A stretch of 25,503 nt of DNA, from positions 1-25,503 of the forward strand of contig JALOOS010000004.1 in the NCBI GenBank assembly GCA_025454275.1, read 5' to 3'. This DNA is from Desulfobacterales bacterium. Lineage in GTDB: Bacteria > Desulfobacterota > Desulfobacteria > Desulfobacterales > SpSt-501. Of this stretch, positions 14,531-24,090 are shown piece after piece; positions within the stretch are counted from its first letter, which is position 1, and every line of letters starts with the position of its first letter. Both the position numbers and the translations under genes were made by a program. The notes under the pieces are model-generated. The model searched no databases and had not been told where the DNA came from. It worked only from the letters and a program-made list of their open reading frames with translations.

Positions 14531-15130
14531 TCAGCGCTCCGCCGGCGGGCTGGAGACCACCACCAGGGAAGGCCTCAACAGCCGCTTGCCGATCAGGTAC
14601 CCTTTTTGCAATTCCCTTGCCACGGTGTTGGCCGGCAGCGACAAGCTCTCCTCCCGCAGCATCGCCTCATGGAACTCGGGATTGAACGGCTGCCCCTGCG
14701 CCTCTATGGCAGTCACCCCGAACTTTTCGAAGATCCGCATCAACTCCTTGAGCGTCAGGTTCAGACCTTCGGCGAGGCTGCCCTGCGGCCCGGCGCCGCC
14801 CTCGGCCGCCTTGATCGCAAGCTCGATATGGTCGACGGCCGAGAGCATCTCCTTCAACAGCGACTGGTTGGCGTATTTGCGGAACTCTTCCTGTTCGCGG
14901 GCCGAGCGCTTTTTGTAGTTTTCGAATTCGGCCGACACCCGCAGCAGCTGATCAAGGGTTTCGCGGTACTCCTTCTCTTTGGCCTCAAGCTGATGCGCGA
15001 GCGCTTTCAACCGCTCCTCCGTCCCGGTCGCGGGTTCCGCCGGGCCGGCTTCGCCTCCGCCCTCATCGGTCGCCTCTTCCGGGGCGGAATCCATCTCCAT
15101 CGCTGTTTCAGCCTGTTTTTTGTCGGCCAT
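14531..15130 (-). CDS. grpE: Nucleotide exchange factor GrpE
   Basis: Cofactor that releases ADP from DnaK. The 199-aa protein has an acidic, disordered N-terminus, a long coiled-coil ('LKALAHQLEAKEKEYRETL', then 'SAEFENYKKRSAREQEEFRK') and the C-terminal beta domain with 'GQPFNPEFHEAM' and 'VARELQKGYLIGKRLLRPSL', the GrpE signature. I chose the ATG at 15130 ('MADKKQAE'), with GGAGAG about ten bases upstream; a longer frame from a TTG at 15199 overlaps the promoter and is less likely. It heads the grpE-dnaK-usp group. Confidence 0.95.
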   Translation of the reverse strand: MADKKQAETAMEMDSAPEEATDEGGGEAGPAEPATGTEERLKALAHQLEAKEKEYRETLDQLLRVSAEFENYKKRSAREQEEFRKYANQSLLKEMLSAVDHIELAIKAAEGGAGPQGSLAEGLNLTLKELMRIFEKFGVTAIEAQGQPFNPEFHEAMLREESLSLPANTVARELQKGYLIGKRLLRPSLVVVSSPPAER

Positions 15131-15171
15131 TAGGTGATAGCTCTCCACCGGTTTGGTATCTTTCGCGGCAG

Positions 15172-15199
15172 AACGTAAAGCAGTCTGCCTGTATGTCAA
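15172..15199 (-). promoter_or_regulatory. Candidate sigma70-type promoter for grpE-dnaK
   Basis: On the minus strand a perfect TTGACA (15199-15194) is followed after 16 bases by TACGTT (15177-15172), about 40 bases before the grpE ATG. The -10 box is weak. I do not see a sigma32-type CTTGAA/CCCCAT pair. If heat control exists it must act otherwise, or the heat promoter is not recognisable to me. Confidence 0.45.
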
Positions 15200-15214
15200 G
15201 CGGCCAAAGGCCGC
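15200..15214 (+). terminator. Hairpin with short T run next to grpE promoter
   Basis: GCGGCC-AAA-GGCCGC is followed on the plus strand by ATTTTCG. It abuts the -35 box of the grpE promoter. On the minus strand it would lie upstream of that promoter and downstream of the SRP RNA gene. It may insulate the two units or serve as an operator. Confidence 0.35.
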
Positions 15215-15295
15215 ATTTTCGTCGAAAAAAGAGAGGGTTACTAGGGAATCCGGACGGACCGGGCAAGGGGCGGGGCAACGGCCGAAAAGCGAAAA

Positions 15296-15427
15296 GGGCC
15301 CCCGGCGATTCCTCCGTCGGAACGGACCACGACACAGCCTGCGTCACTTATCGCTGCTTCCTTCCGGATCTGACGAGGTTCGTGACCGTCTGTTGCGTGG
15401 CGACCGGCGTTGAAAACCCGGGGGCCC
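15296..15427 (-). ncRNA. ffs: Signal recognition particle RNA, small (4.5S) type
   Basis: The minus strand carries the universal SRP domain IV signature GTCAGATCCGGAAGGAAGCA with its GGAA tetraloop, flanked by complementary arms (GTCACGAACC... and ...GATAAGTGAC). The ends pair perfectly: GGGCCCCCGG (15427-15418) with CCGGGGGCCC (15305-15296). The 3' end is followed by TTTTCGCTTTTC, so the terminal helix plus T run acts as terminator. The length of about 132 nt fits the Gram-negative small form without Alu domain. It pairs with Ffh (not in the window) for co-translational membrane targeting. The ends are set by the terminal helix and may be off by a few bases. Confidence 0.95.
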
Positions 15428-15434
15428 TCATCGC

Positions 15435-15486
15435 TTGCCGACGGCGGCGGGTGCAGCGGGGGCGTTGCAACCGCCGCCGTCGGCAA
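15435..15486. repeat. Perfect 16-bp inverted repeat in the presumed SRP RNA leader
   Basis: TTGCCGACGGCGGCGG (15435-15450) is exactly complementary to 15471-15486, with a 20-base loop. It lies between the candidate ffs promoter and the mature 4.5S RNA, only seven bases from the mature 5' end. No T tract follows it on the minus strand, so it should not terminate ffs transcription. It looks like a processing hairpin in the SRP RNA precursor. Confidence 0.75.
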
Positions 15487-15497
15487 TGTCGAGGAAC

Positions 15498-15525
15498 AGC
15501 ATACCTGATTCGGCGCAATTTTCAA
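15498..15525 (-). promoter_or_regulatory. Candidate promoter for SRP RNA
   Basis: On the minus strand TTGAAA (15525-15520) and TATGCT (15503-15498) are 16 bases apart, in a local AT-rich patch. Transcription would begin near 15491, just before the 16-bp hairpin and about 64 bases before the mature 5' end of ffs. No promoter-like hexamer lies nearer to ffs, which supports a precursor with a leader. Confidence 0.6.
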
Positions 15526-15591
15526 GAGTCAGTTGCCGATGACGCGACCCGTCGCTCGCGCCGCACCCGCCGCGGTCGCCTCCCCGCTGAG

Positions 15592-15621
15592 TTGACTTGG
15601 CTACCAAGCTCACGTAATCAT
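15592..15621 (+). promoter_or_regulatory. Weak candidate promoter for tilS
   Basis: TTGACT (15592-15597) and AATCAT (15616-15621) are 18 bases apart on the plus strand, roughly 88 bases before the tilS ATG. The -35 is good and the -10 mediocre. The leader between contains a small CCCGC-CGC-GCGGG hairpin near 15675. Confidence 0.3.
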
Positions 15622-15708
15622 CAGCCTCGGCCCGGCTTGCAATGGACCGGTGGCGTGGGGCAAACGGCCGCCTCCCGCCGCGCGGGGGATTTTCGTCGAG
15701 GAGAGGTC

Positions 15709-17142
15709 ATGATCGGCGCTGCATCAACTCCCGCCGGCCGATTGGACCGGTTGGTCGACCGGTTCGTAGACCGGCACCGTCTTCTGACCAGGGGCGATGC
15801 CATCCTGGTTGCCGTCTCCGGCGGCCCGGATTCGGTGGCGCTGCTCCTGATCCTCGCGGAGCGGGCGCCCGGTCGCGGAGTGCGCCTCGGCATCGCCCAC
15901 CTCAACCACGGGCTGCGCGCGGAGGCCGACCGGGACGAGGCGTTCGTCCGGAACCTGGCCGCAGAGCGCCAGCTGCCCCTGCATGTGCGCCGGGCCGATG
16001 TCCGCGCCTACGGGCGTCAAAACCGCCTGTCGATCGAGGAGGCCGGCCGTGCACTGCGCTACGGCTTCCTGGAGGAGGTTCTCGCCGCCCACGGCTACAC
16101 GAAGATCGCCCTCGGCCACCAGGCGGACGACAACGCCGAGACCCTCCTTCTGAACCTGCTGCGGGGCAGCGGTCCGCTGGGTCTCTCCGGCATCCCCGCC
16201 GTCCGCGGCGGCAGGTACATCCGCCCCCTGCTTGCGGCTCGCCGCTCCGACATCGAGGCCTACCTTGCCGCCCGCGGGGTGGCGGCCGCCGTGGACGCGA
16301 CGAACGCTGCGCAGAGGTTCCTGCGCAATCGGGTTCGTCACCGCCTGATCCCTGAGCTGGAGCGGGACTACCACCCTCAGGTATCGCGCGTTCTGGCACG
16401 TACCGGCCTGATCCTGCAGGCGGAGGAGGAGTGGCTGGAGACGGTGATCGACCCGATCTATGCGGACACCCTGACGGGGGCCGGCGCCGGCTGGGTCGGG
16501 CTCAACGCCGCGGCCCTCGGCCGGATGCCGGCGGCCGCGGCGCGGCGGGTGATCCGCCGGGCCGTCCGTCATGTCAGAGGGGATCTGCGGCGCATCGGGT
16601 TCGACCACGTCGAGCGGGTATGGGCCTTGGCGCAGCGCGGGACCGACGCCGGCCCCCTGCATCTGCCCGGTGGGATCCGGGTCTTCCGGCGCAGCGGCAC
16701 CATCGCGGTCGGCACCGGCCAATGCGGACCGCCGCTTCCGCCCGATTTTGCCTATTCGCTGCCCGGCTGCGGCACACTCGAAATCCGGGAGACCGGAGAG
16801 GTGCTGGTTCTGACCGAGGTGCCCGTCGAGGCGGTACCGGTCCCCTGGCCCTCCGACCCCGCACACGCGTTCATGGACATAGAGGCCGTCGGCTTTCCTC
16901 TCCTCGTGCGCAATTTCCGACCGGGGGACCGGTTCGCCCCCCTGGGAACGGCCGGCACGCAGAAGCTCAAGAAATACTTCAGCGACCATAAAATCGAACG
17001 GACGGAGAGGCGCCGCAGTCCCCTGCTGATCGGCGGCGGCCGCATCCTGTGGGTGGCCGGTCACCGCCTGGCCAGGAGCGTTGCGGTGACGCCGCAGACC
17101 CGCCGGGTGCTCAAATGCGAGCGCCGGGTTGCGAATCGGTAG
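15709..17142 (+). CDS. tilS: tRNA(Ile)-lysidine synthase
   Basis: Converts the wobble cytidine (C34) of the CAU-anticodon isoleucine tRNA to lysidine, so that it reads AUA. The 477-aa protein has the PP-loop 'VSGGPDSVALL' (Ser37-Ser42), 'HLNHGLR' and 'LGHQADDNAETLLLNLLRG', all typical of the N-terminal ATPase, and a C-terminal substrate domain 'VRNFRPGDRFAPLG' then 'KLKKYFSDHKIERTERRRSP'. The ATG at 15709 follows GAGGAGAGG closely; an upstream extension of this frame crosses the SRP RNA gene and is rejected. ftsH and folP follow on the same strand, a gene order common in proteobacteria. Confidence 0.95.
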   Translation: MIGAASTPAGRLDRLVDRFVDRHRLLTRGDAILVAVSGGPDSVALLLILAERAPGRGVRLGIAHLNHGLRAEADRDEAFVRNLAAERQLPLHVRRADVRAYGRQNRLSIEEAGRALRYGFLEEVLAAHGYTKIALGHQADDNAETLLLNLLRGSGPLGLSGIPAVRGGRYIRPLLAARRSDIEAYLAARGVAAAVDATNAAQRFLRNRVRHRLIPELERDYHPQVSRVLARTGLILQAEEEWLETVIDPIYADTLTGAGAGWVGLNAAALGRMPAAAARRVIRRAVRHVRGDLRRIGFDHVERVWALAQRGTDAGPLHLPGGIRVFRRSGTIAVGTGQCGPPLPPDFAYSLPGCGTLEIRETGEVLVLTEVPVEAVPVPWPSDPAHAFMDIEAVGFPLLVRNFRPGDRFAPLGTAGTQKLKKYFSDHKIERTERRRSPLLIGGGRILWVAGHRLARSVAVTPQTRRVLKCERRVANR

Positions 17143-17206
17143 TACGTGGTTACTCTTGACCCATACGAATGAACCCGGGCTCCGGCGCCCTGCGTGCAGA
17201 TCATCC

Positions 17207-17235
17207 TTGAATTTTGAAGCGAGATACGGAATAAT
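17207..17235 (+). promoter_or_regulatory. Candidate promoter for ftsH-folP
   Basis: TTGAAT (17207-17212), 17 bases, then AATAAT (17230-17235), in the 146-base gap after tilS; five of six -10 positions fit the sigma70 consensus. Transcription would begin about 47 bases before the ftsH start codon. This suggests that ftsH is not driven only from tilS. Confidence 0.5.
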
Positions 17236-17288
17236 CCAGTGGCAATCTCGTTTTCTCACCGGAACACTCGTTCGGGAGGTCACCGCAT

Positions 17289-19180
<1,892 letters not shown>

Positions 19181-19181
<1 letters not shown>

Positions 19182-20056
19182 TGCACGCCCGAACGCCATA
19201 CCGCCTCGCCTGGGGCCGCCACGTGCTGGACCTGGGACGGCGCACCTGCGTCATGGGCGTGCTGAACGTGACTCCGGATTCGTTCTCGGACGGAGGGCGG
19301 TTCTTCGAGCGGGAAGCCGCGGTGGAGCAGGGTCTGCGCCTGGCCGCCGCCGGGGCGGATATCATCGATGTGGGCGGAGAGTCGACCCGGCCCTTTTCCG
19401 AGCCGGTCGGCGCCGAGGAGGAGATCCGGCGCGTGGTGCCGGTGATCGCGGCGCTTGCAGAAAAGGTGCGGATCCCCATCAGCATCGACACCACCAAGCG
19501 CCGGGTCGCCGAAAAGGCCCTCGCGGCAGGCGCGGCCCTCGTGAACGACATCTCCGGGCTGAGGTTCGACCCCGGGCTCGCCGACCTCGCCGCCCGGTTC
19601 GGGGTGCCGCTGGTCGTCATGCACATGCAAGGGGAGCCCCGCACGATGCAGGTCGACCCGCAGTATGGGGATCTGATCGACGATGTCGCGGCCGCGCTCC
19701 GTGCGTCGGCGGCCGCCGCCGAACGGGAAGGGTTGCCCCGCCGCTTTTTGATCGCCGACCCGGGCATCGGCTTCGGAAAAACCGCCGCCCACAACCTGGA
19801 GCTGATCCGGCGCCTTCCCGAGCTCGCCCGGCTCGACCTGCCGCTTCTGGTCGGCCCCTCGCGCAAGGCCTTCATCCGCCGCCTGGTCGCACCGGATGCC
19901 GACAGCGACATCCCCCCGGACCGGCCGGCCGTGGAGACCGGAACCCAGGCGGCCGTGGCCGCGGCCGTGATGGGCGGCGCCCACATCGTTCGGGTTCACG
20001 ATGTGGCCGGCACCCGCGCCACGGCTACGGTCGTGGACGCCATTCTGGGCGCCTGA
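19181..20056 (+). CDS. folP: Dihydropteroate synthase
   Basis: Joins p-aminobenzoate to the pterin diphosphate in folate synthesis; it is the sulfonamide target. The 291-aa protein shows 'MGVLNVTPDSFSDGGRFF' (from residue 25) and 'IIDVGGESTRPFSEPV' (from 61), the two DHPS signatures, then 'SIDTTKRRVAEKAL', 'LVNDISGLRFDPGL', 'ADPGIGFGKTAAHNLELI' and 'LLVGPSRKAFI'. Length is normal. It starts in a TGATG overlap with ftsH, so it is translationally coupled. It is the last gene of this plus-strand group; a hairpin follows 21 bases after the stop. Confidence 0.96.
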
Positions 20057-20076
20057 GCCTCGGCCCTGCAAACTGA

Positions 20077-20098
20077 GCCGGCCCGCTGCAGCGCCGGC
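20077..20098. terminator. Hairpin between convergent folP and hydrolase genes
   Basis: GCCGG-CC-CGC-TGCA-GCG-CCGGC folds into an eight-pair stem with a two-base bulge and a TGCA loop, midway in the 69-base gap between convergent genes. No T tract; a likely bidirectional terminator. Confidence 0.45.
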
Positions 20099-20125
20099 CG
20101 CGAGGGTATCCGCGACCGCTCCCGG

Positions 20126-21031
20126 TTAATTCCCGGCCACCCACCCCAGAAACCCGCTGATGCTGTTTTTCAGGAAATACCGCTCCCGTTCGCGGGCCGG
20201 CTCCGGGAAGAGGCCGAAGGCCCCGAGCAGCGGGTCCTCCGCAAGGAGCCCTTGCGCACAGCGCTCGACCGCCTCCTCCGGCGCAAAGGCGCCGGTCCGC
20301 GCGTTCATCCAGCGCTCCCAGAAGAGCAGCTGCGCACGGTGCCGGCGCAGCAGTGCGAGGCCGTCCGGTTTCATCCCGAAATGGCCCACCACCATGGGGC
20401 CCGGCGCGCGCGCGATGAGCGCATCGATGCTGGCGAGGGCCGTGTCCATGAAAAAGGCGGGCGGGGTGGCCGGCCGCATGTACTCCCGGCCGCCGGCAAG
20501 CGTGTAGTGCACCCCGCAGGCCTCCCCGGCAAAGAGGGCGGCCGGCGAGAAAAAACTGACATGGTGCACGGCATGCCCCGGCGTCGGCACCGCCTCGAGG
20601 CCCTCCTCTGCAAACCCGTCCGCGGAAACCAGCCGCTCGGCCGGCAGCGGCGCGATCGGCCCGTAGGCGTCGGCGAGAGCACCCAGCACCTTGCGCGACC
20701 CCTCCCAGAGCCGGGTCGGATCGACCAGGTGGGGGATCGCTTTCGGATGGCAGACCACCTTCGCCGCCGGAAACCGGGCGGCGATCCGGCCGGCGGCGCC
20801 GGCATGGTCGAGATGGATGTGGGTGAGCAGGAGGTAATCGAGCCGCGCGATGCCGAGTGCTTCGAGCGCGCGGAGGAGCTGCGGCCCGGTCGCCGCGGGG
20901 CCGACATCGACCAGCGCCGGGGGCGGGCCCATCACCAGCCAGGCGCTGATGAAGTCCTCGAACCCATCGATCGGGGGCGTCAGGTTGATCTGGTAAACGC
21001 CGTCGGCAACGGCGTTGATAAGGGGTTTCAC
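20126..21031 (-). CDS. Metallo-beta-lactamase-fold hydrolase
   Basis: A 301-aa MBL-fold protein. The metal motif 'THIHLDHAG' gives His71, His73, Asp75 and His76; His153 is in 'PTPGHAVHH' and His217 in 'MVVGHFG'. The usual bridging Asp (G-D-x) appears as Glu170 in 'LFAGEACG', a conservative change that could alter metal binding. The C-terminal third is helical, unlike minimal glyoxalases. The substrate is not predictable. I chose the GTG at 21031, which has CGGAGG eight bases upstream and lies 19 bases after the previous stop; a longer frame back to 21082 overlaps the upstream gene without a ribosome site. It is the last gene of the pilT group. Confidence 0.85.
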   Translation of the reverse strand: MKPLINAVADGVYQINLTPPIDGFEDFISAWLVMGPPPALVDVGPAATGPQLLRALEALGIARLDYLLLTHIHLDHAGAAGRIAARFPAAKVVCHPKAIPHLVDPTRLWEGSRKVLGALADAYGPIAPLPAERLVSADGFAEEGLEAVPTPGHAVHHVSFFSPAALFAGEACGVHYTLAGGREYMRPATPPAFFMDTALASIDALIARAPGPMVVGHFGMKPDGLALLRRHRAQLLFWERWMNARTGAFAPEEAVERCAQGLLAEDPLLGAFGLFPEPARERERYFLKNSISGFLGWVAGN

Positions 21032-21050
21032 GGAAGCGCCTCCGGTGCGC

Positions 21051-21695
21051 TCAGCCCCGGCCGGCCTCCTTGAGCTTTTCACGGAAGACCCGGTAGAAGG
21101 CGAGGTGCTCGGTCAGCCCGCGGCTGATGATCTTTCCGAAATCCTCGATGTTCTTGGTGTTGATGATCAGGTTGACGCTCTTCATGAAGGCGGTCATGTT
21201 GTCCATCGTGCGGTGGCGGCTTGAGATCATGGTCACGTAGGTGTTGCGGCGGGTGTTCATCGCGAGGCGCTCGAGGTAGATCAGCACCCCGTTGGCCTCC
21301 GGGGTCTGGGTGTCGAAGTCCTCGTTCACCACGACGACGTCGTACACGTGATAGCGCATGCGTTTCAAGGCGTCGCGGGCGTTTTCAGCCACCGTGATCT
21401 GGTATTCCATGAGGTGCAGGGTGTCGGTGACGGTCTTGAGGAGCTCCGGCTGCTGTTCGCAGACCAGGGCGGTCTTGCCCTCCTCCTCGATGAAATCAAA
21501 GGGGCGGTCGGCCGAGTTGTAGGCGTTGGTATCGACCTCCTTGAGCGAGACCCGCTCCCGGGGTGCGGCCGGCGGTGCGCTGACGGCGATTCGGCCGCGG
21601 CAGTTCGGACAGACAAAAGTGGCCGAGCGGCCGGCGGGAACCTTGTCGTCGGCGATTTTGAATCGGCCCTGGCAGGTGGTGCAGGTGATCTCCAT
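21051..21695 (-). CDS. Zinc-ribbon plus pseudo-receiver domain protein
   Basis: A 214-aa protein with an N-terminal zinc ribbon of MJ0042 type (Cys5-x2-Cys8, Cys29-x2-Cys32) and a linker leading to a receiver-like fold (about 75-195). The strand 'YDVVVVNEDF' aligns with the phosphoacceptor strand of response regulators (YDLILLD), placing Asn124 where the Asp should be. The acidic pair after strand 1 is also incomplete ('ALVCEQQP'); a Lys is kept at 'IINTKNIEDF'. It is therefore probably an unphosphorylated pseudo-receiver, comparable in principle to FrzS-type domains. The gene starts 13 bases after the pilU-like stop with GGGGAG before the ATG, so it likely works with the retraction ATPases. 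Confidence 0.8.
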   Translation of the reverse strand: MEITCTTCQGRFKIADDKVPAGRSATFVCPNCRGRIAVSAPPAAPRERVSLKEVDTNAYNSADRPFDFIEEEGKTALVCEQQPELLKTVTDTLHLMEYQITVAENARDALKRMRYHVYDVVVVNEDFDTQTPEANGVLIYLERLAMNTRRNTYVTMISSRHRTMDNMTAFMKSVNLIINTKNIEDFGKIISRGLTEHLAFYRVFREKLKEAGRG

Positions 21696-21708
21696 CGGGC
21701 ACTCCCCA

Positions 21709-22875
21709 TCAGATCATCTTGTTGTAGGTCCGGTCGATCTCGAGCTTGCCGATGTCGGTGGTCGCCTCGCCCCGGGCGCTCTTGATCATGTCGATGCCCC
21801 GGCCGACGTTGCCGCGGTGGGAGGCGTAGGCGATGGCGGTCTCCTGGGTGATCAGCCCCTGCTCGTAGAGGCTGACCAGGTGCTGGTCGAAGGTGATCAT
21901 GCCGAAGGCGTTGCCGGTCTCCATGATGTCGTGATAAGTGCGCCCCTCGGACTCCCCGTTCAAAACCACGTCCTTGACCCGCAGGCTCGTCCCCATGATC
22001 TCGAAGGTCGCCACCCGGCTGCCGCCCACCTTGGGGAGCAGCCGCTGGCAGACGACCCAGCGCAGGCAATCCGCCAGGCGGATGCGGATCTGCTGTTCGT
22101 CCTCGCGCGGGAACATGCCGAGGATCCGGTTGATGGTGGAGCCGGCATCGATCGTGTGCAGGGTGGTGAGGACGAGATGGCCCGTCTCCGCCGCGGTCAG
22201 GCCGATCTCAACGGTATCGCGATCGCGCATTTCACCCACGAGGATGACCTTCGGCGCCTGGCGCAGGGCGGCCCTCAGGCCGTGGGAAAAGGAGTCGAAG
22301 TCCAGGCCGAGCTCGCGCTGGTTGAAGGTGGCTTTCTTGTGGGGGTGCTGGTACTCGACCGGGTCTTCCAGGGTGACCACGTGCACCGAGCGGGTCTCGT
22401 TGATCGCATCGAGAACGGCGGCAAGGCTGGTGGTCTTGCCGGACCCGGTGGCGCCGGTCACGAAGACGATCCCGTTTTTCTCCTTGGCGATCTGGTGCAG
22501 GACTTTGGGCAGCCCGCGCTCTTCGATCGTCGGGATCTTGGACTCGAGCTTGCGGCAGATGATGGAGAAGTTGGTGCCCTGGGAGAAGATGTTCACCCGG
22601 AAGCGGGCCTTGCCCGGCAGGGCATAGGAAAGGTCGCAGGAGCCGGCGGTCAGCAGCCCCTCGGTCAGGCGGCGGTCCTGGTTGATGAGGTTGAGAGCGA
22701 TGACCTCGGTTTGAAAGGGGGTCAGCGGTTTGATATGCCCCCGCACCTCCACCGGGACCAGCTCGCCCGCGCTTTCGACCTGCATGGGCTTGCCGACGGT
22801 GAAGTTGAGGTCCGACACCTCGCGGTGGGCATCGAGCATCTTGCCCAGGATGTGGTCGATCTCCTGTTTTTTCAC
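21709..22875 (-). CDS. Type IV pilus ATPase, PilT/PilU paralogue
   Basis: A 388-aa hexameric secretion ATPase. Motifs are Walker A 'GATGSGKTTS' (from 141), the Asp box 'VVTLEDPVEYQHPH', Walker B 'KVILVGEMRDRDT' and the His box 'GHLVLTTLHTIDAGST'. It lacks the AIRNLIRE motif of true PilT and has 'TSLRVKDVVLNGES' at that place, as PilU-type paralogues do. PilU acts together with PilT to give forceful pilus retraction. The start is GTG at 22875, with GGAGGAGAG about six bases upstream. It follows pilT by 83 bases; that gap contains GC-rich palindromes (such as GACGGCGCCGTC near 22900) but no clear terminator. Confidence 0.9.
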   Translation of the reverse strand: MKKQEIDHILGKMLDAHREVSDLNFTVGKPMQVESAGELVPVEVRGHIKPLTPFQTEVIALNLINQDRRLTEGLLTAGSCDLSYALPGKARFRVNIFSQGTNFSIICRKLESKIPTIEERGLPKVLHQIAKEKNGIVFVTGATGSGKTTSLAAVLDAINETRSVHVVTLEDPVEYQHPHKKATFNQRELGLDFDSFSHGLRAALRQAPKVILVGEMRDRDTVEIGLTAAETGHLVLTTLHTIDAGSTINRILGMFPREDEQQIRIRLADCLRWVVCQRLLPKVGGSRVATFEIMGTSLRVKDVVLNGESEGRTYHDIMETGNAFGMITFDQHLVSLYEQGLITQETAIAYASHRGNVGRGIDMIKSARGEATTDIGKLEIDRTYNKMI

Positions 22876-22958
22876 GTCACGCTCTCCTCCGGCGACCGGA
22901 CGGCGCCGTCAGGTAAACCGCCCGCAGGGCGCGGCCGCGCAGGCGGCGTCGCTCCGCC

Positions 22959-24041
22959 TCACGCCTCCGTGAAGTCCATCGGGGTGCCCCGCAGGAGCGG
23001 CCGGAACCGCGCCTTGTCGTTGCTCTTGGCATAGGCGTCATCGGCGCTGATGATCCCGCGCTTGAACAGCTCCATGATGGAGTCGTCGAGGAGCGTCATG
23101 CCGTATTTCTTGCCGGTCTGGATCATGGAGGGGATCTGGTGGACCTTGGCCTCGCGGATCAGGTTGCGCACCGCGGGGTTGGCGATCATGATCTCGAGCG
23201 CCACGATCCGGCCGATCTTGTCCACCCGCTTGAAGAGCACCTGGGAGATGACGGCCCGCAGGCCCTCGGCCAGGGTGGAGCGGATCAGGGACTGCTCCTG
23301 GGCGGGGAAGACCTCGATCACCCGGTCCACGGTCTTGGCCGCCCCGGAGGTGTGCAGGGTGGAGAAGACGAGATGGCCGGTCGTCGCCGCCTCCACCGCG
23401 AGCTTGATGGTCTCCAGGTCCCGCATTTCGCCGACCAGGATGATGTCCGGGTCCTCGCGCAGCGCCCCGCGCAGGGCGGATGAGAAGGTGTGGGTGTGGA
23501 TGCCGACCTCGCGCTGGTTGATGATGCAGCTCTGGCTCTGGTGGACGAACTCGATCGGGTCCTCGACCGTGATGATGTGGTCCTTGCGGTTGCGGTTGGC
23601 GACATCGATGACCGAGGCCAGGGTCGTGGACTTGCCGGAGCCGGTCGGGCCGGTCACCAGCACCAGGCCGCGGGGGAGCAGGGCGAGCTTTGCGACCACC
23701 GCCGGCAGCCCCAGCTGCTCGGCCGTCATGATGGTGTTGGGAATCTCCCGGAAGACCGCCCCCACCCCGTTTTTCTGCATGAAGAAGTTCGCCCGGTAGC
23801 GGGCCAGGCCGGGGATCTCGTAGCCGAAGTCCACGTCCCCGGTCTCCTCGAAAACCTTGATCTTCGTCTCCGGGGTGATCTCGTAGAGCATGGAGCGCAG
23901 GTCGTCGCTCGTCAGCACCTTGAACTTGACCCGCTCGAGGTCGCCGCGGATGCGCAGCGCCGGCGGCTGGCCGGCCACCAGATGCAGGTCGGAGGCCCCC
24001 TGCTCGTGCATCAGTTTGAAAAACGCATCGATCTTCGCCAT
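22959..24041 (-). CDS. pilT: Type IV pilus retraction ATPase PilT
   Basis: Motor that depolymerises type IV pili, giving twitching motility. The 360-aa length is normal. It has Walker A 'GPTGSGKST' (131-139), Asp box 'IITVEDPIEFVHQ', Walker B 'IILVGEMRD' with Glu205, His box 'GHLVFSTLHTSGAA' and, decisively, 'AVRNLIREAKVHQI' (290-303), the PilT-specific C-terminal motif. The N-terminal PAS-like part begins 'DAFFKLMHEQGASDLHL'. I chose the ATG at 24041, with AGGGGA close upstream; an in-frame start at 24074 lacks a better site. The divIVA gene ends 49 bases upstream on the same strand. Pilus assembly genes are not in the window. Confidence 0.96.
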   Translation of the reverse strand: MAKIDAFFKLMHEQGASDLHLVAGQPPALRIRGDLERVKFKVLTSDDLRSMLYEITPETKIKVFEETGDVDFGYEIPGLARYRANFFMQKNGVGAVFREIPNTIMTAEQLGLPAVVAKLALLPRGLVLVTGPTGSGKSTTLASVIDVANRNRKDHIITVEDPIEFVHQSQSCIINQREVGIHTHTFSSALRGALREDPDIILVGEMRDLETIKLAVEAATTGHLVFSTLHTSGAAKTVDRVIEVFPAQEQSLIRSTLAEGLRAVISQVLFKRVDKIGRIVALEIMIANPAVRNLIREAKVHQIPSMIQTGKKYGMTLLDDSIMELFKRGIISADDAYAKSNDKARFRPLLRGTPMDFTEA

Positions 24042-24090
24042 GAAATCCCCTGCGTGGTTGGGCGCGGGCCCCATCCGGGGCCCGGGCGGC

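Noticed and set aside
14419..15240. CIRCE/HrcA operator or sigma32 promoter around grpE-dnaK
   Set aside because: Searched by eye on both strands; no TTAGCACTC/GAGTGCTAA pair and no CTTGAA/CCCCAT pair found.
15487..15640. tRNA gene near ffs
   Set aside because: No T-loop GGTTCRANNCC or acceptor pairing found.
15193..15708. N-terminal extension of the tilS frame
   Set aside because: It would be translated through the antisense of the SRP RNA gene; the ribosome site and TilS homology begin at 15709.
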